Positions 1 through 9,250 of a stretch of DNA of 64,000 nucleotides are shown here, piece after piece (the first letter of the stretch is position 1; every line of letters starts with the position of its first letter). This stretch comes from Novosphingobium flavum (GTDB lineage Bacteria > Pseudomonadota > Alphaproteobacteria > Sphingomonadales > Sphingomonadaceae). Both the position numbers and the translations under genes were made by a program. The stretch is from NCBI RefSeq assembly GCF_014230315.1, contig NZ_JACLAW010000008.1, positions 124,001-188,000 on the forward strand. The letters run 5' to 3'. Below the pieces are notes generated by a model. That model saw only the letters and a program-made list of their open reading frames with translations, was not told the origin of the DNA and made no database searches.

Positions 1-827
1 TTCCACCAGGCCACGGCCTTGTCCCAGTCCTCACCGGTCGGCGCCAGCGGCCGACCCTTGAGGTAAGCGATGGTCTTGTCGTCGGGCGCGACGAGGCCGG
101 CACGCGCGCCGCCCTCGATCGACATGTTGCAGACGGTCAGGCGGCCCTCGATCGACATGTCCTCGAACACCTTGCCGCGATACTCGATCACGTGGCCGGT
201 GCCGCCGGCCGTGCCGATCACGCCGATGATGTGCAGGATCAGGTCCTTGGGCGTGATGCCGGGGGACAGTTCGCCCTCGACCCGCACTTCCATCGTCTTC
301 GACTTCTTGAGCAGCAGGGTTTGGGTGGCGAGCACGTGCTCGACCTCGCTGGTGCCGATGCCGAAGGCCAGGGCGCCGAGGCCGCCGTGGCACGAGGTAT
401 GGCTGTCACCGCAGACGATCGTCGCGCCGGGCAGGGAAAAGCCCTGTTCCGGGCCGACGACGTGGACGATGCCCTGCTCGCGGTCGGTCGAGCCGATATA
501 GCGGATGCCGAAGGCCGGCGCGTTCGCTTCCAGCGCGGCAAGCTGCTGCGCGCTCTCCGGGTCGGCGATCGGCAGCTTGTGCCCCTCGGCGTCCTTGCGC
601 GGGGTGGTCGGCAGGTTGTGGTCCGGCACGGCCAGCGTCAGGTCGGGGCGGCGCACCTTGCGGCCCGAGACGCGGAGCGCCTCGAAGGCCTGCGGGCTCG
701 TCACCTCGTGAACGAGGTGGCGGTCGATATAGATCAGGCTGGTGCCGTCGTCCTGGGTATCGACCACGTGGGCGTCCCAGATCTTCTCGTAGAGCGTGCG
801 CCCAGTGCTGGTTGTGGTGCTGGTCAT
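1..827 (-). CDS. leuC: 3-isopropylmalate dehydratase large subunit (LeuC), partial
   Basis: Large subunit of the [4Fe-4S] isomerase that converts 2-isopropylmalate to 3-isopropylmalate in leucine synthesis; it works with LeuD in the cytoplasm. The reverse-strand frame starts with ATG at 827 ([20 protein letters not shown]) and stays open to base 1, so about 275 N-terminal residues are visible. LeuC hallmarks are present: [23 protein letters not shown], and the block [20 protein letters not shown]. The cluster-binding cysteines of the family lie further C-terminal and are outside the window. The next gene upstream (1225-1596) is on the same strand but separated by a terminator, so leuC probably has its own promoter in the roughly 340 bases before its start. 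Confidence 0.95.
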   Translation of the reverse strand, partial: MTSTTTSTGRTLYEKIWDAHVVDTQDDGTSLIYIDRHLVHEVTSPQAFEALRVSGRKVRRPDLTLAVPDHNLPTTPRKDAEGHKLPIADPESAQQLAALEANAPAFGIRYIGSTDREQGIVHVVGPEQGFSLPGATIVCGDSHTSCHGGLGALAFGIGTSEVEHVLATQTLLLKKSKTMEVRVEGELSPGITPKDLILHIIGVIGTAGGTGHVIEYRGKVFEDMSIEGRLTVCNMSIEGGARAGLVAPDDKTIAYLKGRPLAPTGEDWDKAVAWW

Positions 828-1007
828 GATGAGCGCGAACTAAGCGCGAGGGGGCGGAAAAACAAGATGCGATCAGGCCAGAATCGCGCCGATGCGCCGT
901 GTCGCCGCTTTCCTACATCGCAGCGGGCTGGCATGTTTTGCTCTGCCGCCCGCCATTGGGCCGGGCGGTTCCTTGAAATCGTCGGAATGGTGATCGCGGT
1001 TGGACAA

Positions 1008-1089
1008 GTGTCACCCATGCATTCTGGCGCAAGTCGTTGAAATTACGACAGGCGATGTCAGGCGCAGGGTTACACTCGTGTCACCCTGC
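1008..1089. promoter_or_regulatory. palindrome and extra half-site, putative operator upstream of leuC
   Basis: Bases 1064-1089 form an almost perfect palindrome made of GGGTTACAC (1067-1075) facing GTGTCACCC (1078-1086), with flanking GCA/TGC also pairing. The same half-site GTGTCACCC recurs at 1008-1016, about 70 bases away, in the direct orientation. An arrangement of a dyad plus one distant half-site fits a dimeric repressor or activator site controlling leuC. The regulator is unknown; an RNA hairpin is the alternative reading. Confidence 0.4.
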
Positions 1090-1171
1090 CTTGGACTTGT
1101 GCGCCAGTTCGATCCCGCAGGCGGAAAGGGGCAAGACGCGGGCGGGTCCATAAATGGCTTTCGCACGGGAA

Positions 1172-1199
1172 AAGGGGCGCCCCTTTCGGGGCGCCCCTT
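1172..1199 (-). terminator. Rho-independent terminator after the 1225-1596 gene
   Basis: AAGGGGCGCCCC (1172-1183) pairs perfectly with GGGGCGCCCCTT (1188-1199) around a 4-base loop. Read on the reverse strand it lies about 25 bases after the stop codon of the small secreted protein gene and is followed by CTTTTCCC, a short T tract. Confidence 0.75.
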
Positions 1200-1224
1200 C
1201 CGATTCCCCGCCCGGGGTTAAGGG

Positions 1225-1596
1225 TTACCAGCGGCGGCCGTCACGGTCGTGGCGTTCGACCTGAAGGCGGGCCTTCACGCGGTCGATCCGGACCTGCAGC
1301 GTGCGGAATTCGCGGTTGTCCAGGCCGTTGCGGTTGAAAGCGCGGAACTGGTCGCGGATTTCGCGGACTTCGCGGCGCAGGCCGGCGGCTTCGCGCTCGG
1401 AGATGCGGTCGCGGTTGTCGTTGCGATTGACGCGCTGCTCGATCTGGTTGAGCTGGCTGCGGATCGCCTCGGTGCGGGCCGGGGTCTCCTGGCGGAAATC
1501 GCGGCCCTGGTAAGGCTGGGCCGAAGCCACGCCGGCGCTGCCCAGCGCGGTGATGGCAACGAGGGCCGGGGCGATGATCTTGGTCAGGGTGCGCAT
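1225..1596 (-). CDS. small secreted Arg-rich protein of unknown function
   Basis: About 123 residues. The start chosen is ATG at 1596 (MRTLTKIIAPALVAITALG) because AAGGAG lies at ideal distance before it; a longer reading to 1695 adds residues that look non-coding. Residues 1-26 form a clear signal peptide ending ASA before QPYQGRDF, so the protein is probably periplasmic. The mature part is hydrophilic, rich in Arg, Asp, Asn and Glu, and strongly helical in character (RSQLNQIEQRVNR, REAAGLRREVREIRDQFRAF), suggesting a helical hairpin or short coiled coil. Similar small exported proteins are common in sphingomonads, but I cannot assign a function. Confidence 0.75.
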   Translation of the reverse strand: MRTLTKIIAPALVAITALGSAGVASAQPYQGRDFRQETPARTEAIRSQLNQIEQRVNRNDNRDRISEREAAGLRREVREIRDQFRAFNRNGLDNREFRTLQVRIDRVKARLQVERHDRDGRRW

Positions 1597-1755
1597 TGTT
1601 TGCTCCTTCTTGGGCTCTTCGACTTTCTGGGGACGTGTCGTTTCGTCCGATGCGTTCATGTTTATGCCTTTGAATATGAACGCCAGAAGAACCAAAGCGC
1701 TCTGTCGATGTCGTAAAATGTCGCGGTTCGTCGCGGTTCGCGCTAAGGGAGGACC

Positions 1756-2274
1756 ATGTCGACGCTAGCCGCCTGCCTTATCGTGATCGCCACCTTCCTC
1801 GTCATGGAAGGCGTCGCCTGGTCCAGTCACAAGTACGTGATGCATGGCTTCGGCTGGGCGTGGCACCGCGATCATCACGAGCCGCATGACCGGTTGCTGG
1901 AGAAGAACGACCTCTTTGCCCTCGTCGGCGCGGCCATGAGCATTTCCATGTTCGCGTTGGGCAGCCCATTGGTGCTGGGCGCCGATGCCTGGGCGCCCGG
2001 AACGTGGATCGGGCTCGGCATCCTGTGTTACGGCGTGGTTTATTCGCTGATCCACGACGGGCTGGTTCACCAGCGCTGGTTCCGCTGGGTCCCGCGCCGG
2101 GGTTATGCCAAGCGGCTGGTCCAGGCGCACCGGTTGCACCATGCCACGATCGGCAAGGAAGGCGGGGTCAGCTTCGGCTTCGTCTTTGCGCGCGACCCGG
2201 CGGTGCTCAAGCAGGAGCTCAAGGCCCAGTCGGCGCGCGGCATCGCCGTCGTGCGCGAGGCCGTTGCGGATTGA
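1756..2274 (+). CDS. crtZ: beta-carotene 3-hydroxylase (CrtZ-type)
   Basis: Membrane di-iron hydroxylase that adds 3-hydroxyl groups to the ionone rings of beta-carotene, giving zeaxanthin; this underlies the yellow pigments of sphingomonads. The 172-residue length matches CrtZ. The histidine clusters expected for di-iron binding are visible: HKYVMH (residues 25-30), HRDHH (37-41), HDGLVH, and HRLHH near the C-terminus. Several hydrophobic segments between them fit a membrane protein. The ATG at 1756 follows GGGAGG. No other carotenoid gene is adjacent, so this is a stand-alone locus. The stop lies 3 bases from the stop of the convergent YbaN-like gene. Confidence 0.93.
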   Translation: MSTLAACLIVIATFLVMEGVAWSSHKYVMHGFGWAWHRDHHEPHDRLLEKNDLFALVGAAMSISMFALGSPLVLGADAWAPGTWIGLGILCYGVVYSLIHDGLVHQRWFRWVPRRGYAKRLVQAHRLHHATIGKEGGVSFGFVFARDPAVLKQELKAQSARGIAVVREAVAD

Positions 2275-2277
2275 GTC

Positions 2278-2637
2278 CTATTCGGCCCGGGTCCAGATCC
2301 ACCAGCCGCTGGCCGAGCAGATCAGCAGGGGTGCCAGAACCCAGGGCAGGCCGACCAGCGCGGCGCTGAGTGCCACGCTGGCGGCCATGGCGGTCAGCGC
2401 GGCAAGCTTGGCCCGGCGCGGAATCGCGCGGCGCTCGCGCCACTGCCGCAGCGGCGGGCCATAGGTGGGATGATCGAGCAGGCGCTGTTCCCACACCGGG
2501 TGCGAGCGGGCGAAGCAGAAGGCCGCGAGGAGAAGGAACGGCACGGTCGGCAGCAGCGGCAGGACGATGCCGACGATGCCGGTGCCGAGCGCGAGGAGCC
2601 CCGCCGCCAGCCAGAACGGGCGGGTGAGCTTCTTCAA
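2278..2637 (-). CDS. YbaN/DUF454 family inner membrane protein
   Basis: A 119-residue protein with two hydrophobic stretches near the N-terminus (about residues 8-45, including GTGIVGIVLPLLPTVPFLLLA) and another pair near the C-terminus (about 80-112). The first block, followed by FARSHPVWEQRLLDHPTYGP, is typical of the DUF454/YbaN family, whose function is not established. It starts with TTG at 2637, whose last bases overlap the stop codon of sufE, so the two genes are translationally coupled and form an operon sufE-ybaN. Confidence 0.85.
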   Translation of the reverse strand: MKKLTRPFWLAAGLLALGTGIVGIVLPLLPTVPFLLLAAFCFARSHPVWEQRLLDHPTYGPPLRQWRERRAIPRRAKLAALTAMAASVALSAALVGLPWVLAPLLICSASGWWIWTRAE

Positions 2638-3056
2638 GCCCCGGCCGCTCCCTCGGCCAGCCGGGTGGCCGTTTCGCGGATCAGCGCGATCATGTTGGGC
2701 ACGCCCTGCGTCCGATTGGAGGAGAGCTGGTTCTTCAGGTCAAAGGGAGCGAGCGCAGCCGCAACGTCGGTCGCGGCCACTACTGCGGCCGGCTTGTCCT
2801 GCACGGCCGAGAGCACGAGGGCGACGATCCCTTTGGTGATGGCGGCATTGCTGTCGGCAAGGAAATGGAGGCGATGATCAGCGGTCTGGGTCGGATAGAC
2901 CCAGACGCTGGCCGAGCAGCCGCGCACCTTGGTTGCTTCGGTCTTGAGCGCGTCGGGCATGGGATCGAGCTCGCGGCCAAGCTCGATCAGCAGGCGGTAA
3001 CGTTCGTCGCCATCGAGGAATTCGTACTCGTCGCGGATGTCTTCAAGGCTGCGCAT
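2634..3056 (-). CDS. sufE: SufE family sulfur acceptor protein
   Basis: Takes persulfide sulfur from the cysteine desulfurase SufS and passes it on for Fe-S cluster assembly in the cytoplasm. The ATG at 3056 (MRSLEDIRDEYEFLDGDERY) gives 140 residues, the usual length; the longer open frame upstream has no family match. The acceptor cysteine is C47 within KVRGCSASVWV. The remaining suf genes are not in this window. An Rrf2 regulator with a cysteine cluster lies at 18.4 kb, but nothing links the two directly. Confidence 0.93.
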   Translation of the reverse strand: MRSLEDIRDEYEFLDGDERYRLLIELGRELDPMPDALKTEATKVRGCSASVWVYPTQTADHRLHFLADSNAAITKGIVALVLSAVQDKPAAVVAATDVAAALAPFDLKNQLSSNRTQGVPNMIALIRETATRLAEGAAGA

Positions 3057-3159
3057 GGCCGCTGCCCTAACCGGCTCGAAGCGGGCGGGCAAGGTTAAGC
3101 AAGCTTCAACCAAGGATGATTACCTAGTTTGCGGGACAAGATTGCTCAGGGGAACCAAG

Positions 3160-3477
3160 ATGTTCAAAGTCGCCCAATTTCTGGTGCGCAACAAGCTCGT
3201 GTTGATCGGCGCGGTGGCCATCGGCTTCATGGTTTTCGGCCGCAATGCGAGCGATGACAAGCCGGTCAATCCGTGGGGCGACCATGCCGCCCAGACTGCG
3301 CAGGCGTCGTCGTCGGGCGACTCGATGACCGGCAAGGCCTTTGGTGTGGTGGCCGGGGCCGCGAAGCAGTACGCCGGGATCGATATCGGCGGGGTCGCGC
3401 CCGACAAGCTGCGCCAGGATACGGTCGATAACTGGCAAAAAACCGGCGATGCGGCCAAGCAAGCCAACGGCAACTGA
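3160..3477 (+). CDS. small membrane-anchored protein of unknown function
   Basis: A 105-residue protein starting at ATG 3160 (MFKVAQFLVRNKLVLIGAVA) with AGGGGA just upstream. Residues 13-26 form one hydrophobic segment preceded by positive charges, so an uncleaved inner-membrane anchor with a periplasmic tail is likely. The tail is polar, with a Ser-rich linker and a C-terminal part containing GIDIGGVAPDKLRQDTVDNW. I do not recognise a family. It lies divergent to sufE and directly upstream of the rimP operon, separated from rimP by about 115 bases that include the 12-base palindrome ATAGGCGCCTAT at 3496-3507. Confidence 0.7.
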   Translation: MFKVAQFLVRNKLVLIGAVAIGFMVFGRNASDDKPVNPWGDHAAQTAQASSSGDSMTGKAFGVVAGAAKQYAGIDIGGVAPDKLRQDTVDNWQKTGDAAKQANGN

Positions 3478-3592
3478 GCGCTTGCCTTTTCGGGGATAGG
3501 CGCCTATTTCGCCCTCCATCCCGACATTGTGATGCAACGTAGGGGCTGGCGCCGGAAGGGGCCGGCACCAAACCGCATTGCAAGCCGGCTGC

Positions 3593-4186
3593 ATGGAGAC
3601 TGCATTGGCGGATATCGCGCGTATTACCGAGATCGTGGAGCCCGAGGTGAAGGCCCTGGGCTTCGAGCTCGTGCGCGTGATCCTTTTCGGCAAGTCGGAG
3701 GTGGGTGACGAGGAGCACACGCTTCAGATCATGGCCGAGCGGCCCGAGACCGGGCAGCTGGTGCTGAATGACTGCGCGGCCCTGTCGCACCGCATTTCCG
3801 ACCGGATCGATGAGCTGGAAGAAGCCGGCGAAATCCTGATCGAGGAGGCCTACCGGCTCGAGGTTTCCTCGCCGGGGATCGACCGTCCGCTGACCCGGGC
3901 CAAGGACTATGTCCAGTGGGCCGGGCACGAGACGCGGGTTGCGCTCAAGGTGCCGGTCGAGGGCAATCGCAAGAGCCTGCAGGGCGACCTGGTCGGGATC
4001 GAGGGTGATGTCGTCACGCTCGACGACAAGAAATCGGGCAAGGTTTCCTTCCCGATGGCAGACATTCATTCGGCGAAGCTGGTCCTGACCGACAGGCTGC
4101 TCGCCGCCGCCCGGCCGCTGGATGTGAGCGGCGCCGACGATTTTGAAGACGAGTCCGCTGACGGGCTCGAAGAACAGGAAGACTGA
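3593..4186 (+). CDS. rimP: ribosome maturation factor RimP
   Basis: Assists maturation of the 30S subunit. The N-terminal domain with ITEIVEPEVKALGFELVRV and the central SSPGIDRPLTRAKDYVQWAG are diagnostic; the C-terminal part is an Sm-like beta barrel (roughly residues 100-180), followed by an acidic tail. I give the first ATG (3593), but TTG at 3605 (M/L-ADIARITE) is preceded by GGAG at 6 bases and may be the real start. It is the first gene of rimP-nusA-ylxR-infB, the standard order in proteobacteria; nusA follows after 2 bases. Confidence 0.93.
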   Translation: METALADIARITEIVEPEVKALGFELVRVILFGKSEVGDEEHTLQIMAERPETGQLVLNDCAALSHRISDRIDELEEAGEILIEEAYRLEVSSPGIDRPLTRAKDYVQWAGHETRVALKVPVEGNRKSLQGDLVGIEGDVVTLDDKKSGKVSFPMADIHSAKLVLTDRLLAAARPLDVSGADDFEDESADGLEEQED

Positions 4187-4188
4187 CT

Positions 4189-5802
4189 ATGGCCAGTGCG
4201 ATTTCCGCGAACCGCGCCGAGCTGCTGGCGATCGCCAATTCGGTCGCCACCGAGAAGATGATCGACAAGTCGATCGTCATCGAGGCGATGGAAGAGGCGA
4301 TCCAGAAGAGCGCCCGCAACCGTTACGGTGCGGAAAACGACATTCGCGCCAAGCTCGATCCGCGCACCGGCGACCTGCGCCTGTGGCGCGTCGTGGAAGT
4401 GGTCGAAGTGGTCGAGGACTACTTCAAGCAGGTCGACCTCAAGCAGGCCGAGAAGCTGCAGAAGGATGCCAAGCTGGGCGACTTCATCGTCGACCCGCTG
4501 CCGCCGGTCGACCTTGGCCGCATCGACGCCCAGTCGGCCAAGCAGGTGATCTTCCAGAAGGTCCGCGATGCCGAGCGTGACCGCCAGTATGCCGAGTTCA
4601 AGGACCGTGCCGGCGAAGTGATCACCGGCGTGATCAAGTCGGTCGAGTTCGGTCACGTGATCGTCAACCTCGGCCGCGCCGAGGGCGTGATCCGCCGCGA
4701 CCAGCAGATCCCGCGCGAGGCCGCCCGCGTCGGCGAGCGCGTGCGCGCCCTGATCATGAAGGTCGAGCGCCAGAACCGCGGGCCGCAGATCTTCCTTTCC
4801 CGCGCGCACCCGGACTTCATGAAGAAGCTCTTCGCGCAGGAAGTGCCGGAAATCTACGACAGCATCATCGAGATCAAGGCCGCCGCCCGCGATCCGGGCA
4901 GCCGCGCCAAGATCGGCGTGATCAGCCGCGATTCGAGCATCGACCCGGTCGGCGCCTGCGTCGGCATGAAGGGCAGCCGCGTTCAGGCCGTCGTGCAGGA
5001 ACTGCAGGGCGAAAAGATCGACATCATCCCCTGGAGCGAGGACACCGCGACCTTCGTGGTCAATGCGCTGCAGCCGGCCACGGTCAGCCGCGTGGTGATC
5101 GACGAGGAAGAAGGCCGCATCGAGGTGGTCGTGCCCGATGACCAGCTGTCGCTCGCCATCGGCCGACGGGGCCAGAACGTGCGCCTCGCCAGCCAGCTGA
5201 CCGGCCGCCAGATCGACATCATGACCGATGCCGAGGCTTCGGAGAAGCGTCAGAAGGAATTCGCCGAGCGCTCGAAGATGTTCGAGGAAGAGCTCGACGT
5301 CGATGAGACCCTCTCGCAGCTGCTGGTGGCCGAAGGCTTCAGCGAGCTGGAAGAAGTGGCCTATATCGAACTGGCCGAACTGGCCGGGATCGAAGGCTTC
5401 GACGAGGAGCTGGCCGAGGAACTGCAGAGCCGTGCGCTCGAAGCGCTGGAGCGCCGCGAGGAAGCCAACCGCCAGGCCCGCCGGGCCCTTGGCGTGGAGG
5501 ACGATCTCGCCGAGCTGCCGCACCTCACCGAGGCCATGCTGGTCACCCTCGGCAAGGCCGGGATCAAGACCCTCGACGACCTCGCCGACCTCGCTACCGA
5601 CGAGCTGATCGCCAAGAAGCGCACCGAGCAGCGCCGCCGCGACGGCACCCGCCGCGAGCGGACCGACGACAAGGGCGGCGTCCTTGGCGAATATGGCCTG
5701 TCGGAAGAGCAGGGCAACGAGATCATCATGGCCGCCCGCGCGCACTGGTTCGAAGACGAGCCCGAAACTGAGGAGGCCGCCAATGCGGATTCCTCGCAAT
5801 GA
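4189..5802 (+). CDS. nusA: transcription termination/antitermination factor NusA
   Basis: Binds RNA polymerase and nascent RNA, modulating pausing, termination and antitermination. The 537-residue protein shows the N-terminal polymerase-binding domain (about 1-130), an S1 domain (about 135-200, [18 protein letters not shown]), KH domains (about 230-370, with [12 protein letters not shown] and [13 protein letters not shown]), and C-terminal helix-hairpin-helix-like repeats (about 390-500, containing [15 protein letters not shown] and [15 protein letters not shown]). The C-terminus is acidic. It is co-transcribed with rimP upstream, and its end overlaps the start of the next gene by 20 bases. 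Confidence 0.97.
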   Translation: MASAISANRAELLAIANSVATEKMIDKSIVIEAMEEAIQKSARNRYGAENDIRAKLDPRTGDLRLWRVVEVVEVVEDYFKQVDLKQAEKLQKDAKLGDFIVDPLPPVDLGRIDAQSAKQVIFQKVRDAERDRQYAEFKDRAGEVITGVIKSVEFGHVIVNLGRAEGVIRRDQQIPREAARVGERVRALIMKVERQNRGPQIFLSRAHPDFMKKLFAQEVPEIYDSIIEIKAAARDPGSRAKIGVISRDSSIDPVGACVGMKGSRVQAVVQELQGEKIDIIPWSEDTATFVVNALQPATVSRVVIDEEEGRIEVVVPDDQLSLAIGRRGQNVRLASQLTGRQIDIMTDAEASEKRQKEFAERSKMFEEELDVDETLSQLLVAEGFSELEEVAYIELAELAGIEGFDEELAEELQSRALEALERREEANRQARRALGVEDDLAELPHLTEAMLVTLGKAGIKTLDDLADLATDELIAKKRTEQRRRDGTRRERTDDKGGVLGEYGLSEEQGNEIIMAARAHWFEDEPETEEAANADSSQ

Positions 5803-6508
5803 GCGCGTAAGCTCCGACAATTCGGCTGACGGTCCGGAGAGGAAATGCATCCTCTCCGGGGAGGTGGCTCCGCGTGAAGCGCTGATCCGGCTGGCGATCT
5901 CGCCGGACGGACAGGTGCTGCCCGATGTCCTGGCGCGTGCGCCGGGACGCGGCGCGTGGATCGGCGTTTCGCGCGCGGCCCTTGAAAATGCGCTGGCCAA
6001 GGGCAAACTAAAGGGAGCCTTGGCGCGCGCGTTCAAGGGCGCGCCACTCACCATTCCCGAAGACCTGCCCGAGCGGATCGAGGCGGCCTTGCTGCGCGCC
6101 TTTGCCGACCGGCTGGGGCTGGAAAAGCGCTCTGGCCGCCTGCTTACCGGATCGGACCGGATCGCCGAGAACGCGCGGGGCGGCAATGTCGCTTGGCTGG
6201 CCCATGCCGCCGATGCGAGCGACGACGGTTCGCGCAAGCTCGACCAGGCGTGGCGGGTGGGCGAAGAGGCTGAAGGAAGCGGGATGGCCGGTGTGCGCTT
6301 GCCACTGGACCGGGCGGCTCTGTCTGTGGCATTGGGCCGCGACAACGTCGTCCACCTGGCGCTGACCGATTCCGCGGCGGCCGAACGGCTGAATGCGGTG
6401 CTGGAGCGGCTGGTCCACTATCTGGATCAGCCTCGCGAGACCGGAACAGAAGACCTGAACGAGCGGGCGGCCCCTGAAGCGGCTGCCTCCTCGGGCACGA
6501 CGCATTGA
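5783..6508 (+). CDS. YlxR-like (DUF448) RNA-binding protein
   Basis: A 241-residue protein between nusA and infB, the invariant position of YlxR/DUF448. The N-terminal domain has ERKCILSGEVAPREALIRLAISPDG and APGRGAWIGVSRAALENA, characteristic of DUF448. The longer C-terminal half (from about residue 110, with SGRLLTGSDRIAENARGG) matches the L7Ae/L30e-like extension found in alphaproteobacterial versions. The start chosen is ATG 5783 because GAGGAGG lies just upstream inside nusA; it overlaps nusA by 20 bases, implying translational coupling. Probably a nucleoid- or RNA-associated regulator; the exact role is unsettled. Confidence 0.9.
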   Translation: MRIPRNERVSSDNSADGPERKCILSGEVAPREALIRLAISPDGQVLPDVLARAPGRGAWIGVSRAALENALAKGKLKGALARAFKGAPLTIPEDLPERIEAALLRAFADRLGLEKRSGRLLTGSDRIAENARGGNVAWLAHAADASDDGSRKLDQAWRVGEEAEGSGMAGVRLPLDRAALSVALGRDNVVHLALTDSAAAERLNAVLERLVHYLDQPRETGTEDLNERAAPEAAASSGTTH

Positions 6509-6530
6509 TACGAAGGACTGTTTGGAACCT

Positions 6531-9128
6531 ATGAGCGAGACCGACAACAAACCGACGCTGGGCCGCAAGCCGCTTGGGCTGAAGCGTTCGGTCGAAGCGG
6601 GCGAGGTCAAGCAGACCTTCAGCCACGGCCGCACCAACAAGGTGGTGGTCGAGGTGAAGAGCCGCAAGCTGATCCGCAAGCCGGGCGAGGGCGGCGAAGC
6701 TGCCCCGGCGGCGCCGGAGCCGGCTCCGGCGCCCGCGCCCGTCGCTGCGGCTCCGGTCCGTCCGGCTCCGCCGCCGCCGCCGCCGTCGGCCAGCCGCGAG
6801 ACCCGTCAGGAAATGCAGGTCCGCCTGCTGCGCGAGGCCGAGGAACAGCGCCTTCGCATGGCCGAGGAATCGCGCCGCCGCGAAGAGGACGAGCGCGCCC
6901 GCGCCCTTGAGGAAGAGCGCCGCCGCGCCGAGGAAAACCGCAAGGCGGAAAGCGAGCCGGCACCGGCCGCCGCGCCCGAACCGGCGCCTGCGCCCGAGCC
7001 CGCAGCCGAGACTGCGGCGCCTGCCGCCCCCGCTCCTGCGGCCACTCCGGCGCCGGTCGCCAAGGCTTCCGCTCCCGAGGCCCAGCCTGCCGCTGGCAGC
7101 ACCGCGGCTCCGGCACCGGCCCCGCGCCGGTTCACGCCGGTGACCCCGCAACCCGTGGTCAAGCGCCCCGAGCCGGCCGCGGCCAAGAAGCCTGCCGCGC
7201 CGACCCGCGATCGCAAGGCCGAAGATCGCCGCGGCGGCAAGCTGACCGTCAGCCGCGCGCTCAACGAGGATGAGGGCGCGCGCGCCCGCAGCCTCGCCGC
7301 GCTCAAGCGCGCCCGCGAGAAGGAGCGCCGCGCGCACTTCGCCGGGCAGTCGCAGCCGCGTGAAAAGCAGGTCCGCGACGTGGTCGTGCCTGACGCGATC
7401 ACCGTGCAGGAACTGGCCAACCGCATGGCCGAGAAGGGCGCCGACCTCGTGAAGGCGCTGTTCAAGCTGGGCATGATGGTCACCGTCAACCAGACGATCG
7501 ACCATGATACGGCGGAGCTGCTGGTCGAGGAATTCGGCCATAACATCCAGCGCGTCAGCGAAAGCGACGTGGATATCGACACCAGCACGGACGTCGATGC
7601 CGAGGAGTCGCTGAAGGTCCGTCCGCCGGTCGTGACCATCATGGGCCACGTCGACCACGGCAAGACCAGCCTGCTCGACGCGCTGCGCGGCACCGATGTG
7701 GTGCGCGGCGAAGCCGGCGGCATCACCCAGCATATCGGTGCCTACCAGATCAAGACCAAGGGCGGCGACCTCGTCACCTTCCTTGATACGCCGGGCCACG
7801 AAGCTTTCACCGAGATGCGCATGCGCGGTGCCAATGTCACCGACATCGTCATCCTGGTGGTGGCGGCCGACGACGGGATCATGCCGCAGACGATCGAGGC
7901 GATCAATCACACCAAGGCGGCCGGCGTGCCGATGATCGTGGCGATCACCAAGGCCGACAAGCACGAGGCGAACCCGCAGAAGATCCGCGAACGCCTGCTG
8001 GAGCACGAGATCGTGGTCGAGCAGATGAGCGGCGATGTGCAGGACGTCGAGGTTTCGGCCAAGACCGGGCAGGGACTGGACGAGCTGATCGAGAAGATCC
8101 TGCTCCAGGCCGAACTGCTCGAGCTCAAGGCCAATCCGGACCGCGCCGCCGAAGCGACCGTGATCGAGGCCAAGCTCGACAAGGGCAAGGGCCCGCTGGC
8201 GACCGTCCTGGTCACGCGCGGCACGCTCAAGGTCGGCGACATCCTCGTGGTCGGGACCCATTCGGGCCGCGTCCGCGCCATGCTCGACGACAAGGGGCGG
8301 CAGGTGAAGGAAGCTCCGCCGTCGCTCCCGGTCGAAGTGCTGGGTCTCGGCGGCGTGCCGATGGCCGGCGACACCCTGACCGTGGTGGAAAGCGAAGCCC
8401 GCGCCCGCGAGGTTGCGGCTTACCGCCAGGAACAGGCGACGGCCAAGCGCACCACGCAGGCTCCTGCCAGCATCGAGAATATGTTCTCGGCCCTGGCGGC
8501 CAAGCAGACCGTGCTGGAATATCCGATCGTCATCAAGGCCGACGTCCAGGGTTCGGCCGAAGCCATCGTCAACGCGCTCAATCGCTTGTCGAACGACGAG
8601 ATCAAGGTGCGCATCCTGTCCTCCGGCGTGGGCGCGATCACCGAGAGCGACGTTGCGCTGGCTGGTGCCGCGGGCGCGCCCATCGTGGGCTTCAACGTCC
8701 GTCCCAACGCCAAGGCGCGCGAGATGGTCGAGCGCCAGAAGGTGCGGATGAAGTACTTCGACGTGATCTATCACCTGACCGAGGACGTGGCCAAGGAAAT
8801 GGCCGGCCAGTGGGGTCCGGAGCGGATCGAGCACGTTGTCGGCCGCGCCCAGGTCAAGGAAGTGTTCCCGGCCGGCAAGAAGGACAAGGCCGCGGGCCTG
8901 CTGGTGCTGGAAGGCTACATCAAGAAGGGCATCAATGCCCGTCTTACCCGCAACGACGTCATCGTTTCCAAGACGATCATCGCCTCGCTGCGGCGCTTCA
9001 AGGAAGACGTGCCGGAAGTGCGCACGGGCCTCGAATGCGGTGTGGTCCTGCAGGACACCAACGACATCAAGCCGGGCGACATGCTCGAAGTCTTCGAGGT
9101 CGAGGAGCGCGAGCGCACCGTTGGCTGA
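6531..9128 (+). CDS. infB: translation initiation factor IF-2
   Basis: GTPase that delivers initiator fMet-tRNA to the 30S subunit and promotes subunit joining. The 865-residue protein has an N-terminal region rich in Ala, Pro and charged residues (about 50-230, including an Arg/Glu helical stretch), an IF2_N domain with [20 protein letters not shown], then the G domain with GHVDHGKT at residues 372-379, DTPGHEAF, and TKAD. The C-terminal domains end with [16 protein letters not shown] at 6531 is used; a TTG 9 bases earlier is possible. It ends the first part of the operon, with a strong terminator about 40 bases downstream. Confidence 0.98.
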   Translation: MSETDNKPTLGRKPLGLKRSVEAGEVKQTFSHGRTNKVVVEVKSRKLIRKPGEGGEAAPAAPEPAPAPAPVAAAPVRPAPPPPPPSASRETRQEMQVRLLREAEEQRLRMAEESRRREEDERARALEEERRRAEENRKAESEPAPAAAPEPAPAPEPAAETAAPAAPAPAATPAPVAKASAPEAQPAAGSTAAPAPAPRRFTPVTPQPVVKRPEPAAAKKPAAPTRDRKAEDRRGGKLTVSRALNEDEGARARSLAALKRAREKERRAHFAGQSQPREKQVRDVVVPDAITVQELANRMAEKGADLVKALFKLGMMVTVNQTIDHDTAELLVEEFGHNIQRVSESDVDIDTSTDVDAEESLKVRPPVVTIMGHVDHGKTSLLDALRGTDVVRGEAGGITQHIGAYQIKTKGGDLVTFLDTPGHEAFTEMRMRGANVTDIVILVVAADDGIMPQTIEAINHTKAAGVPMIVAITKADKHEANPQKIRERLLEHEIVVEQMSGDVQDVEVSAKTGQGLDELIEKILLQAELLELKANPDRAAEATVIEAKLDKGKGPLATVLVTRGTLKVGDILVVGTHSGRVRAMLDDKGRQVKEAPPSLPVEVLGLGGVPMAGDTLTVVESEARAREVAAYRQEQATAKRTTQAPASIENMFSALAAKQTVLEYPIVIKADVQGSAEAIVNALNRLSNDEIKVRILSSGVGAITESDVALAGAAGAPIVGFNVRPNAKAREMVERQKVRMKYFDVIYHLTEDVAKEMAGQWGPERIEHVVGRAQVKEVFPAGKKDKAAGLLVLEGYIKKGINARLTRNDVIVSKTIIASLRRFKEDVPEVRTGLECGVVLQDTNDIKPGDMLEVFEVEERERTVG

Positions 9129-9165
9129 GCGGCGAAAGCCGGTCTGGCGGTAACGCGAGAATGAC

Positions 9166-9200
9166 GGAAAGCCGGGCCGCGGGGCCCGGCTTTCCTGTTT
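9166..9200 (+). terminator. Rho-independent terminator after infB
   Basis: GGAAAGCCGGGCC (9166-9178) pairs perfectly over 13 bases with GGCCCGGCTTTCC (9183-9195), with a 4-base loop and TGTTT following. It separates rimP-nusA-ylxR-infB from the downstream genes, so rbfA is probably not part of the same transcript. Confidence 0.8.
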
Positions 9201-9250
9201 AAGGCGCCGGGCGCAGAACTGCCGGGCCGCGATGATGGGGATATGGGCCG

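Larger units (their letters stand above)
828..1224. other. intergenic region upstream of leuC
   Basis: About 400 bases without a convincing gene. Short open frames exist on both strands (for example 1000-1221 forward) but have no recognisable protein, no good ribosome binding site and no family resemblance. The region contains a near-perfect palindrome plus an extra half-site (1008-1089) and a strong terminator hairpin (1172-1199); both are listed separately. The leuC promoter must lie here, but I could not pick out a convincing -35/-10 pair. Confidence 0.6.

Noticed and set aside
1000..1221. 73-codon forward frame upstream of the small secreted protein gene
   Set aside because: No ribosome binding site or family, and it runs through the terminator hairpin at 1172-1199.
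4066..6345. 759-codon reverse-strand open frame over nusA and the YlxR-like gene
   Set aside because: It is a mirror of real forward-strand genes; GC-rich codon bias keeps the antisense frame open. The translation is low-complexity with no family resemblance.
6690..7150. Ala/Pro-rich repetitive DNA in infB as a possible repeat element
   Set aside because: It is the normal low-complexity linker of alphaproteobacterial IF-2, not a mobile or tandem repeat.
6144..8834. 896-codon reverse-strand open frame over infB
   Set aside because: Antisense shadow of IF-2; the translated product is His/Asp/Arg-rich with no recognisable domain or ribosome binding site.
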